Shown one piece after another: positions 37,121 to 48,186 of a DNA stretch of 64,000 nucleotides (position 1 is its first letter; every line of letters starts with the position of its first letter). The stretch spans positions 1,922,001-1,986,000 of the forward strand of contig JAACJO010000005.1 of the NCBI GenBank assembly GCA_013368445.1, written 5' to 3'. The notes under the pieces are model-generated. The model saw only the letters and a list, made by a program, of their open reading frames with translations, did not search any database and was not told the DNA's origin. Made by a program: the position numbers and the translations under genes. Source of the stretch: Leucocoprinus leucothites. Taxonomy: Eukaryota > Basidiomycota > Agaricomycetes > Agaricales > Agaricaceae.

Positions 37121-37192
37121 GGACTGGGCAGGGATTGAACCTGCAACCACCTGTACACTAGCCAGGTGCTCTACTAACTAAGCTACTAGCCC
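37121..37192 (-). tRNA. tRNA-Thr(AGT)-like sequence, possibly a pseudogene
   Basis: A 72-nt minus-strand cloverleaf. Acceptor 7 bp (one A-C mismatch, one G-U), D arm GCTT...GAGC with an A-box-like TAGCTTAGTTAGTAGAGCA, anticodon arm with loop CTAGTGT (anticodon AGT) and one G-A mismatch at the loop-closing pair, 5-nt variable loop, and a perfect T stem GCAGG/CCTGC with B box GGTTCAATCCC. No intron. The mismatches and the location inside an LTR-like insertion suggest a tRNA-derived part of a mobile element; a working gene is possible. Confidence 0.55.
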
Positions 37193-37266
37193 TTGCCTAT
37201 ACACAAACAAGAACTGATATACCTGTTAGAATAAGCACAGTCTATGGCAATGTCCTGTTGGTGCTA

Positions 37267-37480
37267 CAGTGGCTCAAAAAACTGTCCCAATGTTTTCGCA
37301 TTTTGGACATATTTGCTAATACCAGGGCAGATATATGGCCTAGCATCCTGAAAATATTCACACAGGTACCTTGACATATTGGGAGCATATATTCCCATGA
37401 TCACATGACCTTGTCCATCAATGAATTAGTAATGAATTATTAAAAATATCTACTCATTGGGACAGTTTTTTGACCCCCTG
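37267..37480 (+). repeat. Left terminal inverted repeat of the Tc1/mariner element
   Basis: About 214 bp. The outer end and the inner end of this repeat are themselves inverted copies of a motif (CAAAAAACTGTCCCAATG outward; CATTGGGACAGTTTTTTG inward), likely transposase-binding sites. Confidence 0.85.
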
Positions 37481-37559
37481 TCAGCCTCCCAGTATCTATC
37501 TTGTAACATGCCAGGGGAGCATCAGGGCAGGTGTGGGAGTAGTAAACAAGATCATGTGA

Positions 37560-38631
37560 CCTTGGTTGACATGTTGAGATGGCTACAACTGTCTTTCTTC
37601 CTGCCACTACATCATGAAAGCTATCTCCTCTACCTAATACTCCCAAGTCACTTCTCTTCTCAAAGATGGCTATTCCTTGTGCCATATTGAACATAAAACT
37701 AGTCTAGGCAAGTCTACTGTTGGGAGGATCAATAAAGAAGTTGATGGGGACAAGGAAAACAACAAGGGAGGACGTCCTTCCAAGCTTTCTCCTCATGATA
37801 AAAAAGCAATAATTCACCAAATAACCTCTGGAAAGCTAGATAATGCTGTCCAGGCTACAAATTTCATTAACTCTACTCTGTCTGACCCTGTCACACCCCA
37901 AACTGTCAGAAATACCCTTCAGGATAATGGATTTTGCTCTGTAACCAAGATCAAATGACCTCTACTCAAAAAGCAACATTGTGAGGAATGCCTTGACTCT
38001 GCACATGAACATAGGAATTGGACAGTGGAGGACTGGAAGAGGGTGTTGTGGACAGATGAAACAAAGATCAACAGGATTGGGTCAGATGGAAAGGTGTATA
38101 CCTGGAAGGAGAGGGGGGAACCACTGTCAGATAGGACCACTCTCCCTACTGTCAAACATGGAGGAGGTGGTAACATGATGGTGTGGGGGTGTATGGGGTG
38201 GAATGGGGTAGGAAAGCTGATTGAGGTTCAAGGGAATATGGATGCAGTGAAATACTGCGAGATTTTGGACAATGGGGTGGTGGAAAGCTTTGAAAAGTTG
38301 GAGATAGAGGAGGAGGAGAGGATATTCCAGCAGGATAATGACCCAAAACACACCTCAAAACTGGGACAACAATGGTTTGTGGACAACAACATTCAAGTTC
38401 TATCATGCCCTGCACAATCCCCTGACCTAAATCCCATTGAACACCTCTGGACCTACCTGAAGGACCAGCTGAAGGCATATGAAAGACCACCTAAGGAGTA
38501 TTTGAATTGTGGGAGAGGCTAGTAGAGGAGTGGAATAAGATTCCAGCAGAAAGGTGCCAAAGGCTGATAGAAACCATGCCCAGAAGGATTGAGGCAGTTG
38601 TCAGGGCAAGAGGAGGTCATACAAAGTATTG
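37560..38631 (+). pseudogene. Broken Tc1/mariner transposase
   Basis: N-terminal helix-turn-helix region (SLCHIEHKTSLGKSTVGRI) in 37677-37958, then after an in-frame TGA at 37956 the catalytic domain at 38025-38522: WTDETKI (first Asp), QQDNDPKHTSK (second Asp) and DLNPIEHLW (Glu), the DD34E-type triad, all present. A one-base frameshift near 38495 separates the C-terminal end, which then reads to a stop at about 38631. Additional stops lie upstream in the first 100 codons. The TGA stop fits a C-to-T change in a CGA codon. Confidence 0.85.
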
Positions 38632-38644
38632 AGTAGGTAGATAA

Positions 38645-38858
38645 CAGAGGGTCAAAAAACTGTCCCAATGAGTAGATATTTTCGATAATTCATTAATAAT
38701 TCATTGATGGACAAGGTCATGTGATCATGGGAATATATGCTCCCAATATGTCAAGGTACCTGTGTGAATATTTTCAGGATGCTAGGCCATATATCTGCCC
38801 TGGTATTAGCAAATATGTCCAAAATGCGAAAACATTGGGACAGTTTTTTGAGCCACTG
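38645..38858 (-). repeat. Right terminal inverted repeat of the Tc1/mariner element
   Basis: Reverse complement of 37267-37480 over the full 214 bp, again with the inverted motif at both ends. The inner motif begins GGTCAAAAAACTGTCCC at about 38650. Confidence 0.85.
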
Positions 38859-39184
38859 TAGATAACAAATCTGTGGGCAGCAGGGATCCCAAGTAAGGAG
38901 CAATATATTTGATGTGGAACACAACAAGGTTTAACCCTTGCTGTGTTCATAACTATATACAAGAGCACATGGACCAACTGTACAGTACCTAAAGATATAC
39001 AAACAAGCATAGTACTGACACAAACAAACAAGATATATATAAATGATAACAAACATAGTCAATGGCTGAGGAGGCTGAGATTGCCAAGGACCCTGAGACC
39101 CCTGAGAAGACTGAACATGGTTGAGATGGCCAACTTACCCAAGATGACCAAGTCTGGTCAGATTACCTCCTCCTAACAATATTA

Positions 39185-41210
39185 TTGGTGGGACATGTCT
39201 GAGGAGTCTTAACAACAAGTGCACAAGTACTGTTCAAGAGTTTGATTAGTACATTCAGTCTGACCATCACCTTCAGGGTGATAACCTGACATGAAGTGTA
39301 ACTTCATGTCCAAAGCTTCTCCTGGTGATTATAAAAAGTGTGAAACAAATTCTGAACTGTGATCAGAAGCAACATTAGCAGGAATACCATGTCTGGAGAA
39401 GACATGAATGATGAAGAGTTTAGCAAGTTCTGTGGAAGTTATGGTATTGTGAGTTGGAATATAAATCACTTGTTTAGTTAGCCTATTCACAATGACCAGA
39501 ATTGAATCAAACTCTGAGGATTTTGGAAGTTTCTCAATGAAGTCCATAGAAATCAAATTCCAAGGTTGTGATGGTATTGGAAGTTATTGAGAGTTCCATA
39601 GGGAAATGGCATCAAGCTTTCAATCTTGAACAGGTGACACAACTTTTGCAGTAATCCTTGACAAAGTCATAGATATTTGGCCTTGTATACTCATGGCAAA
39701 TAAGTTCTAGAGTTTTGTTTGACCAAAATGGCCAGTGAGTGCATGATCATGATAGTAATGCAAAATATGTAAACAGAGATTGTTAGTATCAGGAATGTAG
39801 ATTCTACCATCAAGTAACAAGAAACCCTTGGAGTCTTTGGACCAGTGACCCTCTGGATGAGCAAAATGATCAGAAATAGAATCATCAGTAGAAATAGCAG
39901 AGAGAATGTCTGTGTGAAGTTGCAAAATGTCCATAATAAGACCAGTGTATAGCACAGGTGTATAGAGATATGAAGCACAAATAGATGTAGAAAGTTGTTC
40001 ATTAGTAAAGACAGGTCAGAAATTGTGAGGATTAACTGTGGTGTAGCCATTATTCCCTCCTTTTGGATAGATGTCCCAACAACTAGTTAGGGCATCTGGT
40101 TTTGTTCCAAGCTTACCAGGTCTAAATTGAATGACAAGGTTGAACTGTGATAGGTACTTGGACCATCTGGCCTGTCTGCACATTAGTATCTTTGTAGTAG
40201 AGAAATCCTCAAGACTCCTATGATCAGTAACCACATTGATAGGAAGTGCAATGCCTTTAAGATAATAGTACCAGATTTGGAATGGTTCAAAAATTACAAG
40301 CAGTTCCTTGTTGTGGGTGTCATAGTTAAGCTTAAATGTGGAAAATGTATGGGAATGAAAAGCAATAGGGTGAATGTCTCCATCAGGAGTGATGATAGAG
40401 AGTATGGCTACCAAGGCATAGTCAGAGGCATCAGTTTCCACAATAATTTGTGTATCTGGAATCCAATGGGTAAGGACTGGTGCATATGTAAAGGCCTCCT
40501 TGAGGGAGTTAAAAGTCTTATGAGCATTTTTGTTGAAGTTTCACTGTATGTGTTTTTGTGTGAGGCAAGTTAGTGATACAACAATATTGGAATAACTATA
40601 AATGAAACAACAATAGAAGTTTGCAAAACCAACAAAGGATTGTATGTACTTGACCTTCTTTGGTTCAGGCCAGTCCTGGATAGTTTTTACCTTTTCTTCT
40701 GATATTTTCATACCATCTAGAGAAAGTATATAGCCAAGGTATTCAACTATATCAGTATGGAACTTGCATTTATCAGTGCAAGCATAAAGGCCATCCTGGT
40801 GCAACCTTTTAAGGACTTTGTGAACATGTTTGTGATGTGAATTAATGTCCTCTGAGTATATGAGAAAATTATCAAGATAAACAGTTACATACATATCAAG
40901 AAGATCCTTGAAGATGTTGTTCATACATTGCTGGAAGGCAGCAGGAGCATTGGTGAGACCAAAAGATATCACAAGTCACTCAAATAAACCATGGTGAGTG
41001 CAGAATGCAGTTTTCCACTCATTGCCTTCAGCAATATGAACTAGATGATAAGCATGTTGGAGATCAATCTTGATATAAATATCAGCCTTTCACAGAGAGT
41101 CCAGCAAGTCAGATATGAGTGGAAGTAGATAGTGATCTTTCCTAGTGATCTGGTTAAGACTACAGAAATCAACACAAGTGTGTTGCTGATCAAGCTGGCA
41201 CAGGTAAACC
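39185..41210 (-). pseudogene. gypsy 1 RT-RNaseH-integrase remnant
   Basis: Open blocks 41347-41090, 40972-40541, 40441-40016, 39955-39707 and 39556-39329 follow each other in the order RT, RNase H, integrase. Breaks include in-frame stops between RT and RNase H near 40540 and after the integrase core near 39328. The RT box reads YLDN, which would remove a metal-binding Asp. Read on the minus strand. Confidence 0.85.
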
Positions 41211-41239
41211 CCTCTCTTGACCCTGATCATGTTACCATG

Positions 41240-42440
41240 ATGCATCAGGCTGACTGCCAGCTCTGTCAAAAAGCTGTGCATGACCACTGCCAGGTCCACC
41301 CACTGCCAACTATTTCTTGATTTCACTGGCAATGCTAGTGAGATCACTTATCTCCACCATAAGGCCATATCCCTTCTCAATGATGCTCTCTCACATGCCA
41401 AGTCATTCTTGTGCTTTGAGAATATAACTAAGATGTATGGCACCATTGCACTGTACACCTCTGCTATACCCTCTGACTCCAACATTACCATTGTTGAGTT
41501 TGCTATTCCCTCTGTCTTCACCACCCTATTCAAGCTGAAGACACACTGCCCCAGGTCAAGGTCTTACCTCAAGATCCTCAAGATCCCCTTCCACATGAAT
41601 GGCATCAGAATTACACTGATTCACATCACCAATTGTATGCAACTGTCTCCATTCAAGGACACCTTCATCAATGTTTCATCTATGTGCATCATGCACAACT
41701 CCCCCAAGGCTGACACCACTACTATTTGGTTCAACCATAGGACTCACAATCAGAAGCCAATGCAAAGAAGCTCCTCAACAAGTACCTCAATTTTGATAGA
41801 GCTCAGGCTGTTATCAAGCCCACCCACACCTGCCCCAGTGTTCCCCAGTGCCAGTGTTGCTGGTGCTTTGGTCACTCCACTCCCACCTGCTGCAACCTCA
41901 TGCTCAGGTGTTCCCAGTGTGGTAGTCCTCACCATAGTGAGAACCATTGCTCTACATCTTTGTGCTGTAAGGGAAGTCCAAGAGCAAACCCCCCATCCTG
42001 CCCACACCCACCAGGGAGCCCTGTCCCCATATCTCATGTATCAACTGCAAGGGTGACCATGCAGCTGATAATTGAAAGTGCCTATTCTGGTGCCACCAGT
42101 TCAACCATGATTGGCTTAGCTATCACAAGGAGGACAATAGGAGGCCCTGGGAGTAGGTTGTGTACCTACTCTAACACATCTTCCAACCCCATCATCACAT
42201 TGCTAGGGCCACATGTGCATGTAAGCTTACTGTTAGAGGTCTGTGAGTTGGACTATTAGTTTCATCTTTGTTACTATGCCACATCTCTTTGCTATTAAGT
42301 AGTGTACTATATTCAGACAGGACTTTATCTATTCCTGTCTTTGTAGTATTTGGTTTAGGTAGTGGTACTTAGGCCCTGTATTATGTTGGTAGGCACAGAC
42401 TGTGTTCAGGCATGATGTAATAAATCATTGATATGATAAT
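41240..42440 (+). mobile_element. LINE remnant: ORF1-like zinc-knuckle region and 3' end
   Basis: Read with frame changes on the plus strand. A polar region is followed at about 41830-42120 by clustered CCHC-like knuckles (CWCFGHSTPTC, then CSQCGSPHHSENHC), typical of ORF1 proteins of Tad1-type non-LTR retrotransposons. The segment ends with ATAATAATAATAATAA after a 3' tail that recurs, inverted, near 51.5 kb. No RT follows, so this is an internally deleted or ORF1-only copy. Confidence 0.6.
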
Positions 42441-42639
42441 AATAATAATAAATGCATTTGCTGATATGAAACCAAATAGAAGCCTCTAAGGCTGGGCAGG
42501 GAGGCCAAGTGTAACAAGAGGCAGTGGAGGAAGCTCTTGACCTGTGTTGGCCAGTAGGGGTGTATAGGGGGTTCAGGGGGGCCTGGGGAGTGCCCAAGAG
42601 GGGATCAGGGGAGAAGAGGAACAAAAAGCCCAAGTCTTT
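42441..42639. other. GC-rich linker between two LINE remnants
   Basis: About 200 bp rich in GGGG and AGG words, with no coding features. Ends in a T-rich tract from 42638. Confidence 0.4.
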
Positions 42640-45600
42640 TTTTAAATTTTAAATTTATTTATAATCAATGAATTTGTATAGCAGTGCCCAAATGCAGTCC
42701 ACTTTCAGCTAAATAATACAAACAAATACAAACAGACTGTACCCTATGGCAAGCCAGGGTACACAAAGTGGTTGAAGACCACTTAAGACAAAGACTATGT
42801 ATGATTAGTCCAGCAAAATAGATGAGCTTTGAGAGAAACAAATGAACAAGGTGTTATACACAGAGGTCAGACTCAAGAGAAAAGAAATGAGAAGAAATGA
42901 GAGAATATAGTTCACCTTCATTAGGATCAGCAGGCACAGGAGCTTGAAGAAGCAGTGGATGTGTATCTTGATTGGTGAAGGCAAAAGCAGCCAGGTTCTT
43001 TTTCAAGAACTTGACAAGAAGCTCATACTGAGAGAAAGCACATTGCACCCATTGAGTGTGAGTGGGGTAGAGGGGACAGTATAGGAGGATATGGTGCTGC
43101 ATTTCAAAATGATGTCCACAGCAGTAAGATTTTGGTTCAAGAGGGAAGAACCTCTTGTGATAAGCTCCAATAGGAGTGTGATTGAGAATAGCTTGGGTCA
43201 TGCGAGCATGGGGAGATGGGGATTCATTGATGAGAGGAAGCCAAGTACCACCTTTAATGTATGTTGGGGTGAGGAACTTGCAATTTTTCTTGGAGAGAAG
43301 GAAACCATTGCCATGGTACTTCTTCTTCCAGAATGTGTCTACCCAGGAATTCTGGCAGTCATTAGTGACTTTGCATTGCAGGAAATCAAGAATGGTACCA
43401 ATATGAGAGGGGGCATAGATGTGTGTAGAGGTGACATTATTGTGGACTTTGTGATGAGGGTTCCATTTCCACTTAGAAGGGATGTCCCAGAAGTGGATGG
43501 ATCAGGAGTGATTGGCTGCAAGCCAGTCAGAAAGGAGTTGGCAAACTTGGATAGATTGTGACTGGCTCAAGTGAATAGATGGATTGACTGCCAGCTTGGC
43601 TGCTGGAAGACAGTCAGTGATGAGAATGATTTTGTTGCATTGGAGGGAAATGGCCTTAGCAATGCCAATGCAAATAGTATAGAGTTCAGTGTCTGTTGAA
43701 GATGCCTGGTGACTAGCCTGTTTTGCATGGGACACTTGTCATCTGCTGTGATATAAATGTGCTGCCAAAACCACCTGAAGGGAATTTACAAGAGGAACAG
43801 AAGCATCAGTGACAACAGAAATACAAGTACAATCTGAAACAGAAGAAGAAAAAACTGAGTCCAGAGAGGAGACATGTTTGTACATAATGTGTTTATCAGT
43901 GTGATCACAGGGATGAAAGTGAATGGAATCAGAGAAAATGTCCATAAGACAAGAACCAGGCTTGGATTCAGAAGTGAATGGGGAAAAAGAATCAGAAAGA
44001 TGAGAGAGAGAACTATCTACATCAATAAGAGGGCCTTTTATTTTTGTCTTTTTGGCTGCAGATAGAAGGCAAAGAGATTGAGGATGAGGGGAGCTACTTA
44101 AAGAAAAGCAGTCCAATAACAAAGAGTGAAGTGCATGATTAGAGGGTAAAGTTGAGACTTGATAAGAGAATTGTATAGCCAGTTTACAAAGATGGAGATA
44201 AATGGGAATAAGCCCCACAATACTCTTGATGCCCCCAGAAGGAAAAGTGTGGAAAGCACCAGTAATCTACAGAGCTGCATGTCTCTACATGGTGGAAAGA
44301 GACTTGAGAAGTGCTTTGTTATAAGTGCCCTTGAAGTACCAGAGTTGAAATCCATACATAGCCATGGGGATCACACATGACCTATAAAGGAGATTTTTTT
44401 GAAGGGGGAAGAGGCCTCAGATAGAGTTACCAAGCATGCTCATGGCTTTCACCATAGATAATGCTTTGGTTGAATAATATTGGACATGTTCTTGAAAAGA
44501 GAGACAATGATCAAAATAGAAACTGAGGTATGTCTAGTAGGGTTTTGGAGAGAGAATGGGACTGCCAAAATCAGAGAGATCAAGAGATGGACTCATATCA
44601 TTGTGGTGGTGGGAAAAATGGAAGATCTTAGATTTGTCATGTTCAATGACTAATCTGAGGCTGGTGCAGATGGAGTTAATGATGGAATACACTGCTTTAA
44701 GGGAAGAGATAGTATCAGTATATGTCTTTGCTTGAGAGATACAAAGCCCATCATCAACAAATGAGAGGAGAGAAGAAGAGATGGACTGGATATGAGCATG
44801 CTGGTCAAAGATATGCATGAGAGGCACCAGATATAGCACTGAGAGAATTGGGGAGAGAGCAGAACCTTGTCCTATGCCAACATCTGTGTCATAGGTGTCA
44901 GAGAGAAATGTATTCCATGTATTCCATATAAAGTGAGTAGATCAACCTATGAGGTAATGGGAGAAGAAATTTACAAGTTGAGGGGTAAACCCCTGTTGTT
45001 GCAGGATGTCAGTCAAAATATCATGATTGAGAGAAGGAAAGAATTGGGCAATATTGAATGCACACATGCTTGTAATCATACCTTTGGACCATCTGGTGTT
45101 ATGGCCCAAATAGCATTAGCTGTAAAATCATTAATTTCGATGATCTAGTCAATATATTGGGTGACTGTATAGATATTAAGGAACCCTACTGTAAGACCCT
45201 AGTGTAACACACATATTCACAAAAGCACAGCACATTCACAAAACAACAATTAATGATCAAGAGTAACAAGAGGCTATGGGATGATGTTAAGACTTAGCAA
45301 ACATGGTCAGGATGTGTACCCTATGACCCTTTGTGATCTTAGCCTGTAACCTGGGTATTGATCCAGTTGAAGTCTTTCTTGAAAGAACAATGACAGACTA
45401 ACTAATCGGAGATCAAAGGCTTAGCCTTCTGATCTGGACAAGCACTTGTGCACATTCACAGAAGTCCTATCATTCCAACATCACTACAACAGAATTATAC
45501 CCTTTCACAAAAGCCAGAGAAATTCCACATGGGCACTGAATGACCCACTTGACTATAGAACCAGATTAGTGGAAACTAACAGGACACGTCAGCACTTGAC

Positions 45601-47375
45601 TACTGACTAGTAGCCATTGTTACAGTCAGGAATGAGCTTTTGTGGAACAAGACAACAATCAGCAGTGATAAATACCTCATGATATCAGATGAGCAGGGGT
45701 AAGCACACCTTCATAAAAGGACACATCAGCACTTAAACCCCAAAGAAAACCCAGAGATACTCCTATTGGACAACCTTTCAATAAATCTCCTTTTATTATC
45801 AACAATGTGTACATGTCATCCATGTAATTACTCCTTTAGTACTTTTGCAAAACCAATATAAACCTTTCTCAAGCATATAGTCTAGCAAGGAATCTCACCT
45901 GCTAAGGCTATGCTTAGAGACTGTCCCACACAACATATCTGAGTGAGTAGTAAAAAGTGTATTGAGCATCCTTCAGTCATAGACCATTAAAGATTTGGAG
46001 AACACTTTTTGAGAAAGAACATTACTGTGAGATTCATATAAGTTCAGAGTGTGAAGAAGTCTGGAAAAGACTTATAAGCTGTATATTGCATCTAGTATTT
46101 GGGAGTGGTACTAGTCAGTGTCAGTTGCATTGTGATAGTGCCAAGTGTTAGCAAAAGTGATGATTTGGAAATACTGGTCTATTACACTTCTGCATTCTAA
46201 GGGACTTGTAGTTGTGCAGTGTTGCATAACAAGGATTGTTGAGTACTTTCACAAACTGGTCATTCCAGTACAAAACCAGTCTATGATATCAACCTTTGCA
46301 CTTTCACAAAACACCCTTCTTTATTGATTAACCTTCCATGAACTTGTATTGAGTTTAGGAGTGTTGGTTGTTATTGTTATTAACATTACCTATCATTCAC
46401 TATCCAACTACATTCCCTTTATTATCTTAACAATCACATTACTGCCTCTTCACTGGCCTGAATGACATGAGTGAGAAAAACACCTGCATTTTCTGTAGAG
46501 CATTGAATGACTCCTCCCATCTGGTTTGGGCAGAGAGCTGCTATAGAGACTGCCTCAAATTGCATACAGCAGGCAATCATCTTCTCAATGAGTTTCCCTA
46601 GAGTATTCAGTAGAACAATAGGACAAAATACTTTAGGAGTTTCATAGGCCAGTTTATTTGGCTTGGAGATAATGATAGAGACTGAGTCTTTGAAGTGACT
46701 TGGCCAATGAGAGAGATGGACACATGTATTGGCAATAAGGATGATGTTCTTGAGGCAGGTGTCAGATGCAACAATAACCTTCAAGTGCTTCCATGAAACA
46801 TGATCAGGTCCAGGTGCTAATGAGTTAGTGCAGGATGATAAGGGTTCAGTGAGTTCAAGGGCTGAGAAGTTGACCCAAGAACAAGTGGGGAGGGATTTAA
46901 TTTCATTTAGAGTAGCAGGGCTTACTGGTCAGCCTGATGTGGAGTTGTATGATGAGTGAAGGGCATTCCACAAGTCTGGGAGATCATTGCAGGGGCACCC
47001 TTGATAATGGATACCTTCAATGGCTGGAAGTTTGCACTGTTTTACCCATTTCATCAGGTCCCACAGGTGTTTGTTAGAGGTAGCAATCTTATAGATATGC
47101 TCATCAAAGAAAGAGCACTTGGCAGTTTGAGTAGCTGGCCTAAATGCTTGCCAATCCTTTCAATCTTTAGTTCTCCTGTAAGAAAGCAAGGTCTCAGGAA
47201 CAGTGAGGGGTCCACTATTCTTTAGACTGGTTAGTAATCCATACTGTTTTAGAGTTTGTATTCCAGACATTATTAAATATGCAAGAGATAGAGTCAGAGA
47301 TCTTGTGCAAATACAAAGTAGAGTGAATGTCCAAGCAATCAAGAGCTACTAGATGCTCTGCAAAAAAGCCCAAGT
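42640..47375 (-). mobile_element. 5'-truncated LINE, interrupted by a solo LTR
   Basis: Minus strand. From 47375 down: a region after the endonuclease, then the RT beginning (IIISKPNKLAYETPKVFCPIVLLNTLGKLIEKMI) to 46453, a solo LTR at 45097-46452, the RT continuing (AFNIAQFFPSLNH) with active-site box FVDDGL near 44756, then an RNase H (VVTDASV, STDTELY, ITDCLPAAKLA at 43500-43830) and a CCHH-like C-terminus (CCGHHFEMQHHILLYC). The 3' tail ends in A/T-rich sequence at 42640. An RNase H after the RT places it with Tad1/I-type LINEs. Scattered stops; endonuclease not recognised. Confidence 0.8.
45097..46452 (+). mobile_element. Solo LTR (same family as the gypsy 2 LTR)
   Basis: 1356 bp starting TGTTATGGCCCAAA and ending CTCTTCA. 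It aligns along its length to the LTR at 52094-53471. It is bounded by CTGG on both sides (45093-45096 and 46453-46456), a 4-bp target duplication, and the LINE RT reads straight across when it is removed. There is no internal retroelement sequence, so LTR-LTR recombination is the likely origin. Most differences from the other copy are CpG turned into TpG or CpA. Confidence 0.9.
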
Positions 47376-47648
47376 CTCCTGTCAGTGTTTGGGGGAGATC
47401 CATATGCAATCCCACCAATTGGGCCCCATTGTGGCCTTGGGCATGATGTGGGGGCATGCTATACTGGATTACAGACTAATCAGACTAGTGGATGCTGTTC
47501 AAGGATGTTGAGGACAGTGATCAAGAGTATGGGAAGAAAGCTTCTAGTTGGTGGTATAAGATCAAGAAGCAATACTAATGGAATGGGTCAAACAGCACAA
47601 ACTTCCAGCTATTGAAGGCATTCATTATCAAGGATGCCCATGCAATGT
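47376..47648 (+). mobile_element. Short plus-strand LINE fragment
   Basis: The stretch at about 47570-47645 reads LPAIEGIHYQGCPCN on the plus strand, the same peptide found on the minus strand near 47000 inside the larger LINE, so this is a second copy in the opposite direction. It is cut off by the LTR fragment that follows. Confidence 0.6.
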
Positions 47649-48186
47649 CCTACACTTAGAAACTGTCCCACATAACATATATGAGTGAGTAGTAAAAAGT
47701 GTATTAAGCATCCTTCAGTCATAGACCATTAAAGAATCAGAGAACACCTTTTGAGAAAGAAGAGTGCGAAGTCTGGAAAAGACTTATAAGCTGTATATTG
47801 CATCTAGTATCCAGGAGTGGTGCTAGTCGGTATCAGTTGTATTGTAATAGTGCCAAGTGTTCACAAAAGTGATGATTTGTAAATATTGGTCTATTATACT
47901 TCTGCATTCTAAGGGACATGTAGTTGTGCAGCATTGCATAACAAGGGTTTATATCATCAAGTGCCTTTTGTGAACTGGTCATTCCAGTACAAAACCAGTC
48001 TATAGACAACTTCCATTATCTATCATTATCAACCTTTGTGCTTTCCTGAAACATCTTTCTTTATTGATTAACCTCCCATGAACTTGTATTGAGTTTAGGA
48101 GTGTTGGTTGTTATTGTTATTACTGATCATTCACTATCTGAATACATTCCCTTTATTATCTTAACAATCACATTTCTGCCTCTTCA
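47649..48186 (+). mobile_element. 5'-truncated LTR of the gypsy 2 family
   Basis: Matches the last ~540 bp of the LTRs at 45097-46452 and 52094-53471, from the ACTTAGAAACTGTCCCAC block to the terminal CTCTTCA. The upstream two-thirds are missing. Confidence 0.85.

Larger units (their letters stand above)
37267..38858 (+). mobile_element. Tc1/mariner transposon, 1592 bp
   Basis: Ends are CAGTGGCTCAAAAAACTGTC and its inverse, flanked by TA on both sides (37265-37266 and 38859-38860), the Tc1/mariner target duplication. Terminal inverted repeats are about 214 bp (37267-37480 and 38645-38858) and nearly identical. The interior holds a broken DDE transposase gene on the plus strand. Sequence identity of the repeats suggests recent arrival compared with the gypsy element around it, yet the transposase is already broken. 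Confidence 0.9.
37104..39178. mobile_element. LTR-like insertion (about 0.48 kb without its own insert)
   Basis: Starts TGTTAG (37104) and ends CTAACA (39178), a TG...CA inverted terminus as in LTRs, and splits the integrase of gypsy 1. Removing the Tc1/mariner copy inside leaves about 480 bp, the size of a solo LTR or a TRIM. It carries a tRNA-like sequence 17 bp from its left end. The 5-bp target duplication is not clean, so the exact ends are uncertain. Confidence 0.45.
36290..41210 (-). mobile_element. Decayed Ty3/gypsy retrotransposon 1 (pol region)
   Basis: Read on the minus strand from 41210 downward. RT remnant with VDFCSLNQIT, FGLTNAPAAFQQ and the active-site box YLDN (the second Asp of YLDD is Asn); an RNase H part (VETDASDYA, NKELL, VTDHRSL, FRPGKLGTKPDAL); integrase zinc region (HDHALTGHFGQ) and core (SMDFIEKLP, SGYHPEGDGQTE). 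The integrase tail and chromo-like C-terminus (QSNWSDLLPIAEFTFNN, HPVFHVSML) lie at 36370-37103, separated by a 2.1-kb insertion at 37104-39178. Several stops and frameshifts make it inactive. Its gag and protease are not found; a LINE remnant adjoins at about 41.2 kb. Confidence 0.85.

Noticed and set aside
37440..37700. Separate short genes on either strand near the left Tc1 repeat
   Set aside because: They read through the terminal inverted repeat and are mirrored on the right side; they are by-products of the repeat.
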